A stretch of DNA of 9,012 bases. Source: an uncultured Chloroflexota bacterium (lineage in GTDB: Bacteria > Chloroflexota > Limnocylindria > Limnocylindrales > Limnocylindraceae). A model generated the notes under the pieces. That model was not told where the DNA came from, searched no databases, and saw only the letters and a list, made by a program, of their open reading frames with translations. Location: positions 1 through 9,012 of the forward strand of contig CAINCM010000026.1 of the NCBI GenBank assembly GCA_903847005.1, in the 5' to 3' direction. Positions 1 through 6,042 of the stretch are shown piece by piece; positions within the stretch are counted from its first letter, which is position 1, and each line of letters begins with the position of its first letter. The position numbers and the translations under genes were made by a program.

Positions 1-81
1 CGAGATCGCAAAAACTGCAATAAGAATGCCAAAGATCACTGGAAGGCTCACCAAGAGCCGTCGCATGATGTAGGTGGTCAT
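1..81 (-). CDS. ABC transporter permease, DppB/OppB type (N-terminal fragment)
   Basis: Only the first 27 codons are in the window; the rest lies beyond base 1. The peptide starts MTTYIMRRLLVSLPVIFGIL and continues as one hydrophobic stretch. A short basic Met-Arg-Arg-Leu-Leu segment leading into the first membrane helix is the usual opening of DppB/OppB-like inner-membrane permeases of dipeptide/oligopeptide/nickel importers. The ATG is preceded on the minus strand by a purine-rich GGGGAGGGG (about 92-100). It lies 112 bases downstream of the substrate-binding protein gene on the same strand, the usual gene order for this importer class, so the two probably form one operon (inference). Family assignment rests on a short peptide and on the neighbour. 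Confidence 0.72.
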   Translation of the reverse strand, partial: MTTYIMRRLLVSLPVIFGILIAVFAIS

Positions 82-119
82 GATCGCTGCATCCCCTCCC
101 CTACCGAGTTGGAAGAGTG

Positions 120-155
120 CGCCCCCGCCGTCACCCGAAGGTGGCGACGGGGGCG
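120..155 (-). promoter_or_regulatory. Stem-loop with cUUCGg tetraloop, distal of two between binding protein and permease
   Basis: Arms 120-135 and 140-155 pair over 16 positions with two non-Watson-Crick positions. One of these, 128/147, becomes a G-U wobble in minus-strand RNA. The four-base loop reads UUCG closed by C-G in minus-strand RNA, the known extra-stable tetraloop. No U-run follows, so it is not a classical terminator. It more likely protects the upstream binding-protein message from 3' decay or partly attenuates permease expression, a common device for making binding protein in excess (inference). Confidence 0.6.
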
Positions 156-156
156 T

Positions 157-186
157 CATCCTCACCACCCGACGGTGGTGAGGATG
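157..186 (-). promoter_or_regulatory. Perfect 13-bp stem-loop just after the binding-protein stop codon
   Basis: Arms 157-169 and 174-186 are perfect reverse complements over 13 bases, with a four-base loop at 170-173 (GUCG in minus-strand RNA). It begins 7 bases past the TGA of the binding protein gene and is separated by a single base from the second hairpin. No T-tract follows on the minus strand. It could be a partial terminator or an mRNA 3'-end stabiliser; the pairing is directly visible, the function is inferred. Confidence 0.65.
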
Positions 187-193
187 GTGCGAC

Positions 194-1870
194 TCATTCT
201 GCTGGCTTGGTGCAGCTGTCGGTATTCAAGAACCCCGAGATGAGGCTGAAATACTCGAACACGCTGGTGCGGCCCTTGTGCAACGGGTGTGCGCAATCCC
301 ACATCGAGGCAAAGCTGTCGACCACGTCCGTGGCGTCAAACGTTGCGCCGTTGTGGAACTTCACGCCTGTGCGCAGGGTGCATGTCCAGGTGAGCAGATC
401 TTCGGATGCGGTGCAGGCCGTCGCGAGCAGCGGCTTCGTTGCAGCCTCGCCCGTGACGAAGCCGTACAGGCCTTCGCCGATCTGACCGCAGACGCGGAGT
501 GACTCGCCATCCGTCTCATCCGCGCAGTAGAGCCCACCAGGCTCACCGTTCTGGATCCAGACGAAGGTGTCGTCGCCACCCGAGCTCATCACCGAGAGCT
601 CCTCGTTGCCAAGTGGCGACGAGTGCGCGCCGGTGATGTCTGCCTTGAATGCAAGAGCCGAGCCGCCGTGGGCGACTGGGATCATCGGAATGTTCGCCTT
701 GAGCGCGTTGTTCGCCTCAGCGTACTTGGCTGCGCGAATCGCCGGATCAGCCGTCGAACCGGCTGCCATGAGAGGCTCGAACACCGCGGCGATCGGCGCA
801 CCGAACTGCGGCGACGAGTTCTTCCCGAAGTGATAGTCCAGGAAGTTCGTTGGATCCGGATAGTCTGCACCCCACCCGAGGAGGTGGAGGCCCTGCAGCG
901 TTCCGGCGCTTGCAGCATCCAAGAAGGCCGTCGACTCGACCACTTCGATGGTTACGTCGATGCCGATCTCCTTCAGCTGAGCCTGGATGTCCGTTGCGAC
1001 CGTTGCAGGTACCGGGAGGTAACCGCGGACCACGTCGCGATACGAAAGCTTCGTCTTGAAGCCGTTCGCGTAGCCGGCATCCTTGAGCAGCTGCTTGGCA
1101 GCGGCAAGATCCTGGTCGTACCAGGCCTCGCCCTCGCAGGCGAACTCGATCGAGCACGGTGTGAAGTGGCTTGCCACCTCCGATCCGCCCGGATAGAAGT
1201 TGTCGATGATGCGCTGGCGATCGAGCGCCAGGGCAACCGCCTTGCGAACCTCAAGCTTCTCGAATGGGTCGCCGGCGATGCCGGAGTTCATTCCGAGATA
1301 CATGGTGTTCAGCGCAGCGCGCGGGATCACCTGCAGCGCAGGGTCCGCAGACGCGCCAGCGATGTCCGTTGGTGCAAGGTTGTCGATTCCATCAGCGGTG
1401 CCGGCCTGCAGGGCGAGCAGTCGCGCCGCGCCCTCTGACTGCCACTGGAACACTGCGGTGCCCGACGTTGCGAGCTGGCCCCAATAGTCAGCGTTGCGCT
1501 CGAGGACGATCTGAGAGCCCTTCTCCCAGGCCTTGAGCTTGTACGGTCCGGTGCCGTTTGGCGCCGTCACGATGCTCCCGTCTGCCGTGGCAGCGGTGAG
1601 GTATCCGGAGTCGTTGATCTGGTAGTTGGTCAGAGCCAACTTCTGGATGAACGCCACGTCAGGCGCGCAGAGCTCGAAGACGACCGTTGAGGCGTCCGTC
1701 GAGGTGATGCGCTTGAACCCGTAGCCGTCAGCGCAATCCGCAGCGCCGGCCTCCGGGTATGCCTTCGGGGCGAAGGCGATGGTGTCGGCACTGGAGCTCG
1801 AAGAGCCACCGCATGCCGCAGCAACCATCAGGAGTGCGGCGCCGATCGCGCCGATCCGTAGGTTCTTCAT
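194..1870 (-). CDS. Lipoprotein substrate-binding protein of a peptide-type ABC importer (SBP family 5), apparently circularly permuted
   Basis: 558 residues. It should capture a peptide, opine or similar small solute outside the membrane and deliver it to the adjacent permease. Residues 1-20 are a signal peptide ending in VAAAC, with Cys20 the likely lipidation site, followed by a Gly/Ser linker. Family 5 hallmarks are clear: GTGPYKLKAWEKG (106-118), LERNADYWG (123-131), VRKAVALALDR (208-218), a Trp/Tyr/Asp-rich segment at 333-346. The order is odd. The stretch that normally starts the mature protein (ESLRVCGQIGEGLYGF, 456-471, and LRTGVKFHNGATFDATDVV, 499-517) is at the C-terminus, while the part that normally follows it (FKRITSTDASTVVFEL, 52-67) comes right after the linker. 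Apart from Cys20 there are ten cysteines (46, 68, 239, 245, 449, 461, 486, 497, 526, 553), enough for five disulfides. The start is set by AAGGAG six bases upstream of the ATG. Substrate cannot be read from sequence. Confidence 0.9.
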   Translation of the reverse strand: MKNLRIGAIGAALLMVAAACGGSSSSSADTIAFAPKAYPEAGAADCADGYGFKRITSTDASTVVFELCAPDVAFIQKLALTNYQINDSGYLTAATADGSIVTAPNGTGPYKLKAWEKGSQIVLERNADYWGQLATSGTAVFQWQSEGAARLLALQAGTADGIDNLAPTDIAGASADPALQVIPRAALNTMYLGMNSGIAGDPFEKLEVRKAVALALDRQRIIDNFYPGGSEVASHFTPCSIEFACEGEAWYDQDLAAAKQLLKDAGYANGFKTKLSYRDVVRGYLPVPATVATDIQAQLKEIGIDVTIEVVESTAFLDAASAGTLQGLHLLGWGADYPDPTNFLDYHFGKNSSPQFGAPIAAVFEPLMAAGSTADPAIRAAKYAEANNALKANIPMIPVAHGGSALAFKADITGAHSSPLGNEELSVMSSGGDDTFVWIQNGEPGGLYCADETDGESLRVCGQIGEGLYGFVTGEAATKPLLATACTASEDLLTWTCTLRTGVKFHNGATFDATDVVDSFASMWDCAHPLHKGRTSVFEYFSLISGFLNTDSCTKPAE

Positions 1871-1875
1871 TGCTA

Positions 1876-1881
1876 CTCCTT
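1876..1881 (-). promoter_or_regulatory. Ribosome binding site AAGGAG of the substrate-binding protein
   Basis: Minus-strand AAGGAG lies five bases before the ATG at 1870. It decides the start: the in-frame ATG at 1981 would add 37 residues ahead of a clear lipoprotein signal peptide and would hide it. Confidence 0.8.
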
Positions 1882-1940
1882 GGTTACGTCCGAGGGAGAG
1901 GCGTCGCCCTCCCCGCTGCGGAGATTCCGCATTACGGGCG

Positions 1941-1970
1941 AGGATAGTGGAGTGCGGGAGGCGGTGTTCA
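1941..1970 (-). promoter_or_regulatory. Possible sigma-70-type promoter of the ABC importer operon
   Basis: On the minus strand TGAACA (1965-1970) and TATCCT (1941-1946) are spaced 18 bases and each match four of six consensus positions. They sit about 70 bases upstream of the binding protein ATG, in the 150-base divergent gap to the TSUP gene. Weak matches, so this is a candidate only. Confidence 0.3.
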
Positions 1971-2008
1971 GCCAGTCGCATCCCCTCGTGGGGCAGCAGG
2001 CTCCACCC

Positions 2009-2014
2009 TATGAT
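2009..2014 (+). promoter_or_regulatory. Candidate -10 element (TATGAT) of a leaderless TSUP transcript
   Basis: TATGAT differs from TATAAT at one base. It is followed after exactly six bases by the in-frame GTG at 2021, so transcription would begin at or next to the start codon. No convincing -35 hexamer is seen, and no Shine-Dalgarno sequence precedes 2021 or the alternative GTG at 2033, which supports leaderless initiation (inference). Confidence 0.45.
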
Positions 2015-2020
2015 TCGTGC

Positions 2021-2770
2021 GTGGATTCAGCCGTGATCGAGGTCCTCCTCCCCCTCGCCTTCTTCGCGGTCGCCCTCCTCTACTCGTCGGTGGGACATGC
2101 AGGGGCGACGGGCTACCTCGCCCTCATGGCACTCGCCGGGCTCGCCCCGGAGGTGATGCGCCCGACCGCGCTCGTCTTGAACCTAGCGGTGGCCTCCATC
2201 GCCGTGGTCCGATTCGCCCGCGCCGGCCAGCTCCCCTGGCGACTGCTCCCACTCCTCCTCGCAACGTCCGTTCCAGCCGCTTTTTTTGCCGGGTCGCTGA
2301 ACTTCCCCGACCAGATCTACCGACCGCTGCTCGCCGTGGTGCTGATCGTCGCGGCGATCAGGCTCACCGCATACGCGCAATCCGACGCGTCGACCGAGCG
2401 CGCGACTCGCGCGCTGGGAGGGCCAACGTCGCTCATGGTCGGCGGTGCGATCGGGCTCCTCGCCGGCGCGACAGGAACGGGTGGCGGCGTCTTTCTCACG
2501 CCGCTCGTCATCGCGCGGCGCTGGGCGTCGACTCGCGCCGCGGCGGGACTCTCTGCGGGCTTCATCCTCGCGAATACGCTCGCCGGCATTGCGGCGAAGC
2601 CCGCCGCGCTGACGCTGCTCCCGAACTCGCTTCCGCTCGCGCTCCTCTGCGCCGCCGTGGGCGGACTCTTGGGAAGCGAACTGGGAGCTCGTCGGGTGAG
2701 CCTGACCACGCTCCGTCGCCTTCTCGCCGCCGTCATGGCGATCGCCGCCGTGCGATTGCTGGCTGGCTAG
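2021..2770 (+). CDS. TSUP / TauE-SafE family membrane exporter
   Basis: 249 residues from the GTG at 2021 (245 from an alternative GTG at 2033), typical for the family. TSUP proteins (Pfam TauE) are inner-membrane transporters implicated in export or uptake of sulfite, sulfoacetate, thiosulfate and other organic anions. The protein is almost wholly hydrophobic with about seven or eight membrane helices. It is built as two similar halves, each beginning with a Gly-rich stretch: SSVGHAGATGY (22-32) and GATGTGGGVFLTP (149-161). The conserved MRPTALVLNL (46-55) and YRPLL (100-104) segments fit the YSSVGHGG-type subgroup. Start choice follows the -10/leaderless geometry and the absence of a ribosome binding site. 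The neighbours, a divergent peptide importer and a downstream heliorhodopsin, do not reveal the substrate; no sulfur-metabolism gene is in view. Confidence 0.85.
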   Translation: MDSAVIEVLLPLAFFAVALLYSSVGHAGATGYLALMALAGLAPEVMRPTALVLNLAVASIAVVRFARAGQLPWRLLPLLLATSVPAAFFAGSLNFPDQIYRPLLAVVLIVAAIRLTAYAQSDASTERATRALGGPTSLMVGGAIGLLAGATGTGGGVFLTPLVIARRWASTRAAAGLSAGFILANTLAGIAAKPAALTLLPNSLPLALLCAAVGGLLGSELGARRVSLTTLRRLLAAVMAIAAVRLLAG

Positions 2771-2775
2771 TCGGC

Positions 2776-2781
2776 TACGCT
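2776..2781 (+). promoter_or_regulatory. Weak candidate -10 (TACGCT) upstream of heliorhodopsin
   Basis: TACGCT fits TANNNT and lies within the 62-base gap between the TSUP stop and the heliorhodopsin GTG. Transcription from it would leave a leader of about 45 bases carrying the GGAGG site. The only -35-like sequence, TTGCTG at 2756-2761, is too close (14 bases). Read-through from the TSUP gene is an equal alternative. Confidence 0.22.
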
Positions 2782-2822
2782 ATGGGTACTCCGCTCGCAG
2801 AGGGCGGTGAACATAGTGATGT

Positions 2823-2827
2823 GGAGG
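2823..2827 (+). promoter_or_regulatory. Ribosome binding site GGAGG of heliorhodopsin
   Basis: GGAGG lies five bases before the GTG at 2833 and favours that start over the in-frame ATG at 2782, which has no such site and would add 17 residues. Confidence 0.65.
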
Positions 2828-2832
2828 TACTC

Positions 2833-3726
2833 GTGGCAGTAGCAACCAGAAGGCGCGGCGCCGCTGCGTCGCGCGCATCGAGCTCGGAGGCGGTGGCGAC
2901 CACGTTCGGCAAGATCGCCCCGGCGCGCGCGAAACAACTCTTCAACTGGAACCGAATCCTCGTGGTGCTTCACGGCATCCAGGCGGCGATCATCGTGGCG
3001 ATCAGCCCAACGGACGCTCTGGTGCGTTTCGAGGGAACCTATCCGGTCTCGAACATCGTCAACGGGCAGTTCGCCGGCTTCACGGAGGGGAAGGAGCTGC
3101 TGCTCAGCTTCCCGCTCGCGTATCTCGTAGCGGGCTTCTTCGGACTCTCCGCGCTGGCGCACTTCCTCGTGGCGTACCCGTTGCGGGAGCGCTACGAAGG
3201 CTGGCTCGCACGCCAGTTCAATCCGATGCGCTGGGCCGAGTACGCGCTCAGCTCCACGCTGATGATCATCGGCATCGCATCGCTCAGCTTCATCACGGAT
3301 GCAGGCGCGCTCGTGGCGATCGCCGTCTGCAACGCCTCCATGAACCTCTTCGGCTGGTCAATGGAGGAGGCGAACATCGGGCGGAAGAACGTGCAGTGGA
3401 GCCACTACATCTTCGGCTGCATCGCGGGGATTGCCCCCTGGATTGCCATGTTCACGACCGTCGGTCTCTCGTTGGCGAACTGGCCGACGGGTACCGCACC
3501 GAACGGCGGGAGCCTGGAAGATTTCAAGCCGGTGCTGATCGCGATCTATGTCAGCCTCTTCATCAGCTTCAACATCTTCGCGATCAACATGGTCTTGCAG
3601 CGCTTGAAGGTGGGACGCTGGGCGGACTACCTCCACGGCGAGCGGAGCTACATGATCCTCTCGCTCGTGGCGAAGACACTCCTCGCCTGGCAGGTGTGGA
3701 GCGGCGTCTTCATGCCAGCGAACTAG
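2833..3726 (+). CDS. Heliorhodopsin (retinal-binding seven-helix membrane protein)
   Basis: 297 residues from the GTG at 2833. Heliorhodopsins are light-sensing retinal proteins distantly related to type-1 rhodopsins, with inverted membrane topology and no established ion pumping in most members. Seven hydrophobic segments are visible at about 41-58, 90-115, 134-155, 158-178, 189-214, 231-257 and 272-293. Diagnostic residues, by comparison with the type protein 48C12: His47 (H23) in WNRILVVLHG; His110 (H80) in LSALAHFLVA; Glu136 (E107, counterion) in MRWAEYALSSTLMI; Ser277 and Lys281 (S237 and the Schiff-base K241) in MILSLVAKTLLAWQV. The motifs ASMNLFGWSMEE, GCIAGIAPW and ADYLHGERSYM are also family signatures. 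The basic, Ala/Ser-rich tail of about 38 residues before helix 1 is predicted cytoplasmic. A strong terminator follows, so it is transcribed alone or with the TSUP gene. No retinal or carotenoid gene is in the window. Confidence 0.95.
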   Translation: MAVATRRRGAAASRASSSEAVATTFGKIAPARAKQLFNWNRILVVLHGIQAAIIVAISPTDALVRFEGTYPVSNIVNGQFAGFTEGKELLLSFPLAYLVAGFFGLSALAHFLVAYPLRERYEGWLARQFNPMRWAEYALSSTLMIIGIASLSFITDAGALVAIAVCNASMNLFGWSMEEANIGRKNVQWSHYIFGCIAGIAPWIAMFTTVGLSLANWPTGTAPNGGSLEDFKPVLIAIYVSLFISFNIFAINMVLQRLKVGRWADYLHGERSYMILSLVAKTLLAWQVWSGVFMPAN

Positions 3727-3746
3727 ACGTACGCATCGTCGCGCGA

Positions 3747-3790
3747 GGGGCTCCGTCTCGCCGCCAGGCGGGACGGAGCCTCACGCTTTT
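3747..3790 (+). terminator. Intrinsic terminator after heliorhodopsin
   Basis: Arms 3749-3762 and 3767-3780 form a 14-bp GC-rich stem with one U-G wobble and a four-base GCCA loop. The stem can extend by a further wobble and a G-C pair. A TTTT run lies at 3787-3790, six bases after the stem. It starts about 20 bases past the heliorhodopsin stop and separates that gene from kynA. Confidence 0.75.
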
Positions 3791-3801
3791 CGCGAGAGGC
3801 G

Positions 3802-3807
3802 TAGCAT
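3802..3807 (+). promoter_or_regulatory. Candidate -10 element (TAGCAT) of a leaderless kynA transcript
   Basis: TAGCAT fits TANNNT and is followed by exactly six bases and then the kynA ATG at 3814, the same geometry as at the TSUP gene. No -35 hexamer and no well-placed Shine-Dalgarno site are seen, so a message beginning at the start codon is likely (inference). The element sits just behind the terminator of the previous gene. Confidence 0.45.
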
Positions 3808-3813
3808 CAGCGC

Positions 3814-4614
3814 ATGGGCACACGTGAAGAGACGAACGACTCCGGGCTGACCTACGCGAGCTACCTGCGTCTCGACGAGCTGCTGAGCCTGCAGTCGCCG
3901 CGATCCGAAGAGCATGACGAGATGCTCTTCATCGTCATCCATCAGACCTACGAACTCTGGTTCAAGGAGGCGCTGCACGAGCTGCGCGGCGTCGCTGCGG
4001 CACTCGCTGCCATGGATGCCTGGCGCGCCGCACACCGCCTCGGTCGCGTCCGGCACATCCTCAAGATTGCGGTGGCACAGGTCGACGTGCTCGAAACCCT
4101 GACACCGCTCGAGTTCGCATCGTTCCGGAGCAGGCTCGCCACGTCGAGCGGCTTCGAGTCGGCGCAGTTCCGCGAACTTGAGGCGCTCCTCGGCGTCCGC
4201 AATCCGCGACTCGCCGACCTGCTCCCAGAGGCGGCGGCGCGCGAGCGCGTCCACGCCACGGCGAACCAGCCGAGCCTCTGGGATTCGGTTTTGGCGTGGG
4301 TTGCAGCGAGCGGCCACGCGGTTCCACGGCGCCTGCTGACGCGCAACTACGCCGAGCAGTACACGGGCGACGAGGAGTTGCAGGATCTGCTCTTGACGCT
4401 CTATCGCGCCGGCGGCGAGGTCGCGTCGCTCATGGAGGTGCTGGTAGACATCGACGAGGGGCTTCAGGAGTGGCGCTACCGCCACGTCAAGATGGTGGAG
4501 CGGACGATCGGCCGAAAGTCCGGCACCGGCGGATCGACGGGCGTCGAATACCTTGCGGCGAGCCTGCATCGCCCTGTCTTCCCCGACCTCTGGGCGATCC
4601 GCAGCAGGATGTAG
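3814..4614 (+). CDS. kynA: Tryptophan 2,3-dioxygenase
   Basis: 266 residues; the well-studied Xanthomonas enzyme is about 298. This cytoplasmic haem enzyme uses O2 to open the indole ring of L-tryptophan, giving N-formylkynurenine, the first step of the kynurenine pathway. Family motifs are intact: LTYASYLRLDELLSLQ (12-27); HDEMLFIVIHQTYELWFKE (34-52) with His43 at the distal catalytic position; FASFR (101-105) with substrate-carboxylate Arg105, where the usual Tyr is Phe101; SSGFESAQFRELE (111-123); EWRYRHVKMVERTIG (219-233) with His224 the proximal haem ligand; and GTGGSTGVEYL (237-247) with Thr238 in the substrate-binding loop. The start fits the family N-terminus and the -10 geometry. The gene is followed after five bases by an aminotransferase, and the next two pathway enzymes lie on the opposite strand at 6043-8203. 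Confidence 0.96.
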   Translation: MGTREETNDSGLTYASYLRLDELLSLQSPRSEEHDEMLFIVIHQTYELWFKEALHELRGVAAALAAMDAWRAAHRLGRVRHILKIAVAQVDVLETLTPLEFASFRSRLATSSGFESAQFRELEALLGVRNPRLADLLPEAAARERVHATANQPSLWDSVLAWVAASGHAVPRRLLTRNYAEQYTGDEELQDLLLTLYRAGGEVASLMEVLVDIDEGLQEWRYRHVKMVERTIGRKSGTGGSTGVEYLAASLHRPVFPDLWAIRSRM

Positions 4615-4619
4615 TGTCG

Positions 4620-6011
4620 ATGGGGGCCGCACCGACGATCGACGACGCGCGACTTGCACGCCTCTTTGCGGCGGAGGCAGAGCGGTTCGCGAGTGCCCAT
4701 CCGCGTGCGGCATCGCTCGCCGCCCGCGCCGGCGAGAGCCTCGTCGGAGGGGTGCCGATGAGTTGGATGCAGCGCTGGGCTTCGCCCGTCCCGCCGTACG
4801 CCGTCTCCGCTCGCGGTGCGGAGATCACCGACGCGGATGGCCACGCGTATCTGGATTTCGCCCTCGGTGACACCGCGGCGATGGCGGGTCACGCGCCGGC
4901 GGCCCTCACCCGTGCGATCACGGCGCAGCTCGAGAACGGTGCAACGACCATGCTCCCCTCCGAGGCGGCGATCGACGCTGCGGACGAGCTGAGGCGACGC
5001 TTCGGCCTTCCGCTCTGGCAGCTCTGCCTCACCGCAACCGATGCGAATCGCTTCGTCTTGCGCATCGCACGCGCCATCACGAAGCGCCCGAAGATCCTCG
5101 TGCACAACTGGTGCTATCACGGCACCGTCGACGAGACGTTTGCCATCGCGCGGCCTGGTGGCGTCGCGGGCGCGGCGGTGGCGCGACCCGGCAACACCGG
5201 ACCGCAGGTCGACCCCGCAACCACGACGCGGGTCGTGGAGATCAACGATCTTGCGGCAACCGAGGCTGCGCTCGCGGCGGGCGATGTGGCGGCGATCTTG
5301 ATCGAGCCGGCCCTCACGAACATCGGCATCGTGCTGCCAGAGGCCGGCTATCACGCCGCGCTCAGGGCACTCGCAACAAAGCACGGCGCGCTCCTGGTCG
5401 CCGATGAGACGCACACCATCTCCATGGGGCCGGGTGGCGCAACCGCCGCCTGGGGACTGGATCCCGATCTGCTCGTCATCGGCAAGGCGATCGCCGGCGG
5501 TCTCCCCGGTGCGGCGTACGGCATGCGGCGCGAAGTCGCAGCGCAGATCGGCCGCGAGCTGCAGCGCGACGAGATCGACACCGGCGGGATCGGCGGCACG
5601 GTCTCGGGAAGCGTCCTCTCCGCGGTCGCGATCCGCACCACGTTGCGCGAGGTGCTCACCGATGCTGCGTTTCCGGAGATGATCGCCGGAGCGAACCGCT
5701 GGGCCGACGGCGCCGAAGAGATCTTCGCGCGGCGAGGCGTTGGCTGGAGCGTCACCCGTCTCGGCGCACGTGCCGAGTACCACTTCACGCCGACGGCGCC
5801 GCGGAACGGCGGCGAGGCGGCTGCGGCGGTACACCATGAGATGGAGCGCTACCTGCACCTCCACGCACTGAACCGCGGCATCATCATGACCCCGTTCCAC
5901 AACATGGCCCTCTTCTCGCCGGCCACGCCGCACACCGCCGCCGATCGACACAGCGAGTCACTCGACGCGGCGATCGCCGCGCTCATGGAGGGTGGCGCAC
6001 TCGTCGTCTAG
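4620..6011 (+). CDS. Class III PLP-dependent aminotransferase, GSA-aminomutase-like, substrate unknown
   Basis: 463 residues from the ATG at 4620; an in-frame GTG at 4614 overlapping the kynA stop codon is possible, and AGGA at 4606-4609 could serve either. The fold-type I PLP features of the glutamate-1-semialdehyde aminomutase / class III aminotransferase group are present: ITDADGHAYLDFALGD (69-84); CYHGTVDETF (165-174); IEPALTNIGIVLPE (228-241); ADETHT (261-266) with Asp262 expected to bind the pyridine nitrogen; and VIGKAIAGGLPGAAYG (286-301) with Lys289 the likely PLP lysine. The usual phosphate-loop motif SGTEA reads ATDANRF (139-145), and DETHT replaces DEV, so it belongs to a diverged subgroup and is unlikely to be the haem-biosynthesis enzyme. 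Coupling to kynA suggests amino-acid catabolism, for example transamination of kynurenine, alanine or another amino acid; this is inference. Confidence 0.85.
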   Translation: MGAAPTIDDARLARLFAAEAERFASAHPRAASLAARAGESLVGGVPMSWMQRWASPVPPYAVSARGAEITDADGHAYLDFALGDTAAMAGHAPAALTRAITAQLENGATTMLPSEAAIDAADELRRRFGLPLWQLCLTATDANRFVLRIARAITKRPKILVHNWCYHGTVDETFAIARPGGVAGAAVARPGNTGPQVDPATTTRVVEINDLAATEAALAAGDVAAILIEPALTNIGIVLPEAGYHAALRALATKHGALLVADETHTISMGPGGATAAWGLDPDLLVIGKAIAGGLPGAAYGMRREVAAQIGRELQRDEIDTGGIGGTVSGSVLSAVAIRTTLREVLTDAAFPEMIAGANRWADGAEEIFARRGVGWSVTRLGARAEYHFTPTAPRNGGEAAAAVHHEMERYLHLHALNRGIIMTPFHNMALFSPATPHTAADRHSESLDAAIAALMEGGALVV

Positions 6012-6042
6012 CTGGACGGCAGCAGACTTCGGCGGGGATCGA

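Noticed and set aside
623..1438. 271-codon plus-strand frame opposite the binding protein
   Set aside because: Arg-rich composition typical of antisense shadows; the minus-strand protein is unmistakable.
2017..2832. Upstream extension of the heliorhodopsin frame across the TSUP gene
   Set aside because: The translation is an Arg/Pro-rich shadow of TSUP; GGAGG before GTG 2833 marks the true start.
3781..4713. 310-codon minus-strand frame over kynA
   Set aside because: Shadow of kynA, with no family motif; it also spans the start of the aminotransferase gene.
4476..5951. Long open frame (491 codons) on the minus strand opposite the aminotransferase gene
   Set aside because: It is antisense to a protein with clear PLP-enzyme motifs, is rich in Arg with a low-complexity look and no recognisable domain; long antisense frames are common in high-GC DNA.
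6003..6020. Small inverted repeat at the convergent gene ends as a terminator
   Set aside because: Only six pairs including a wobble, overlaps the aminotransferase stop, and no T-run follows.
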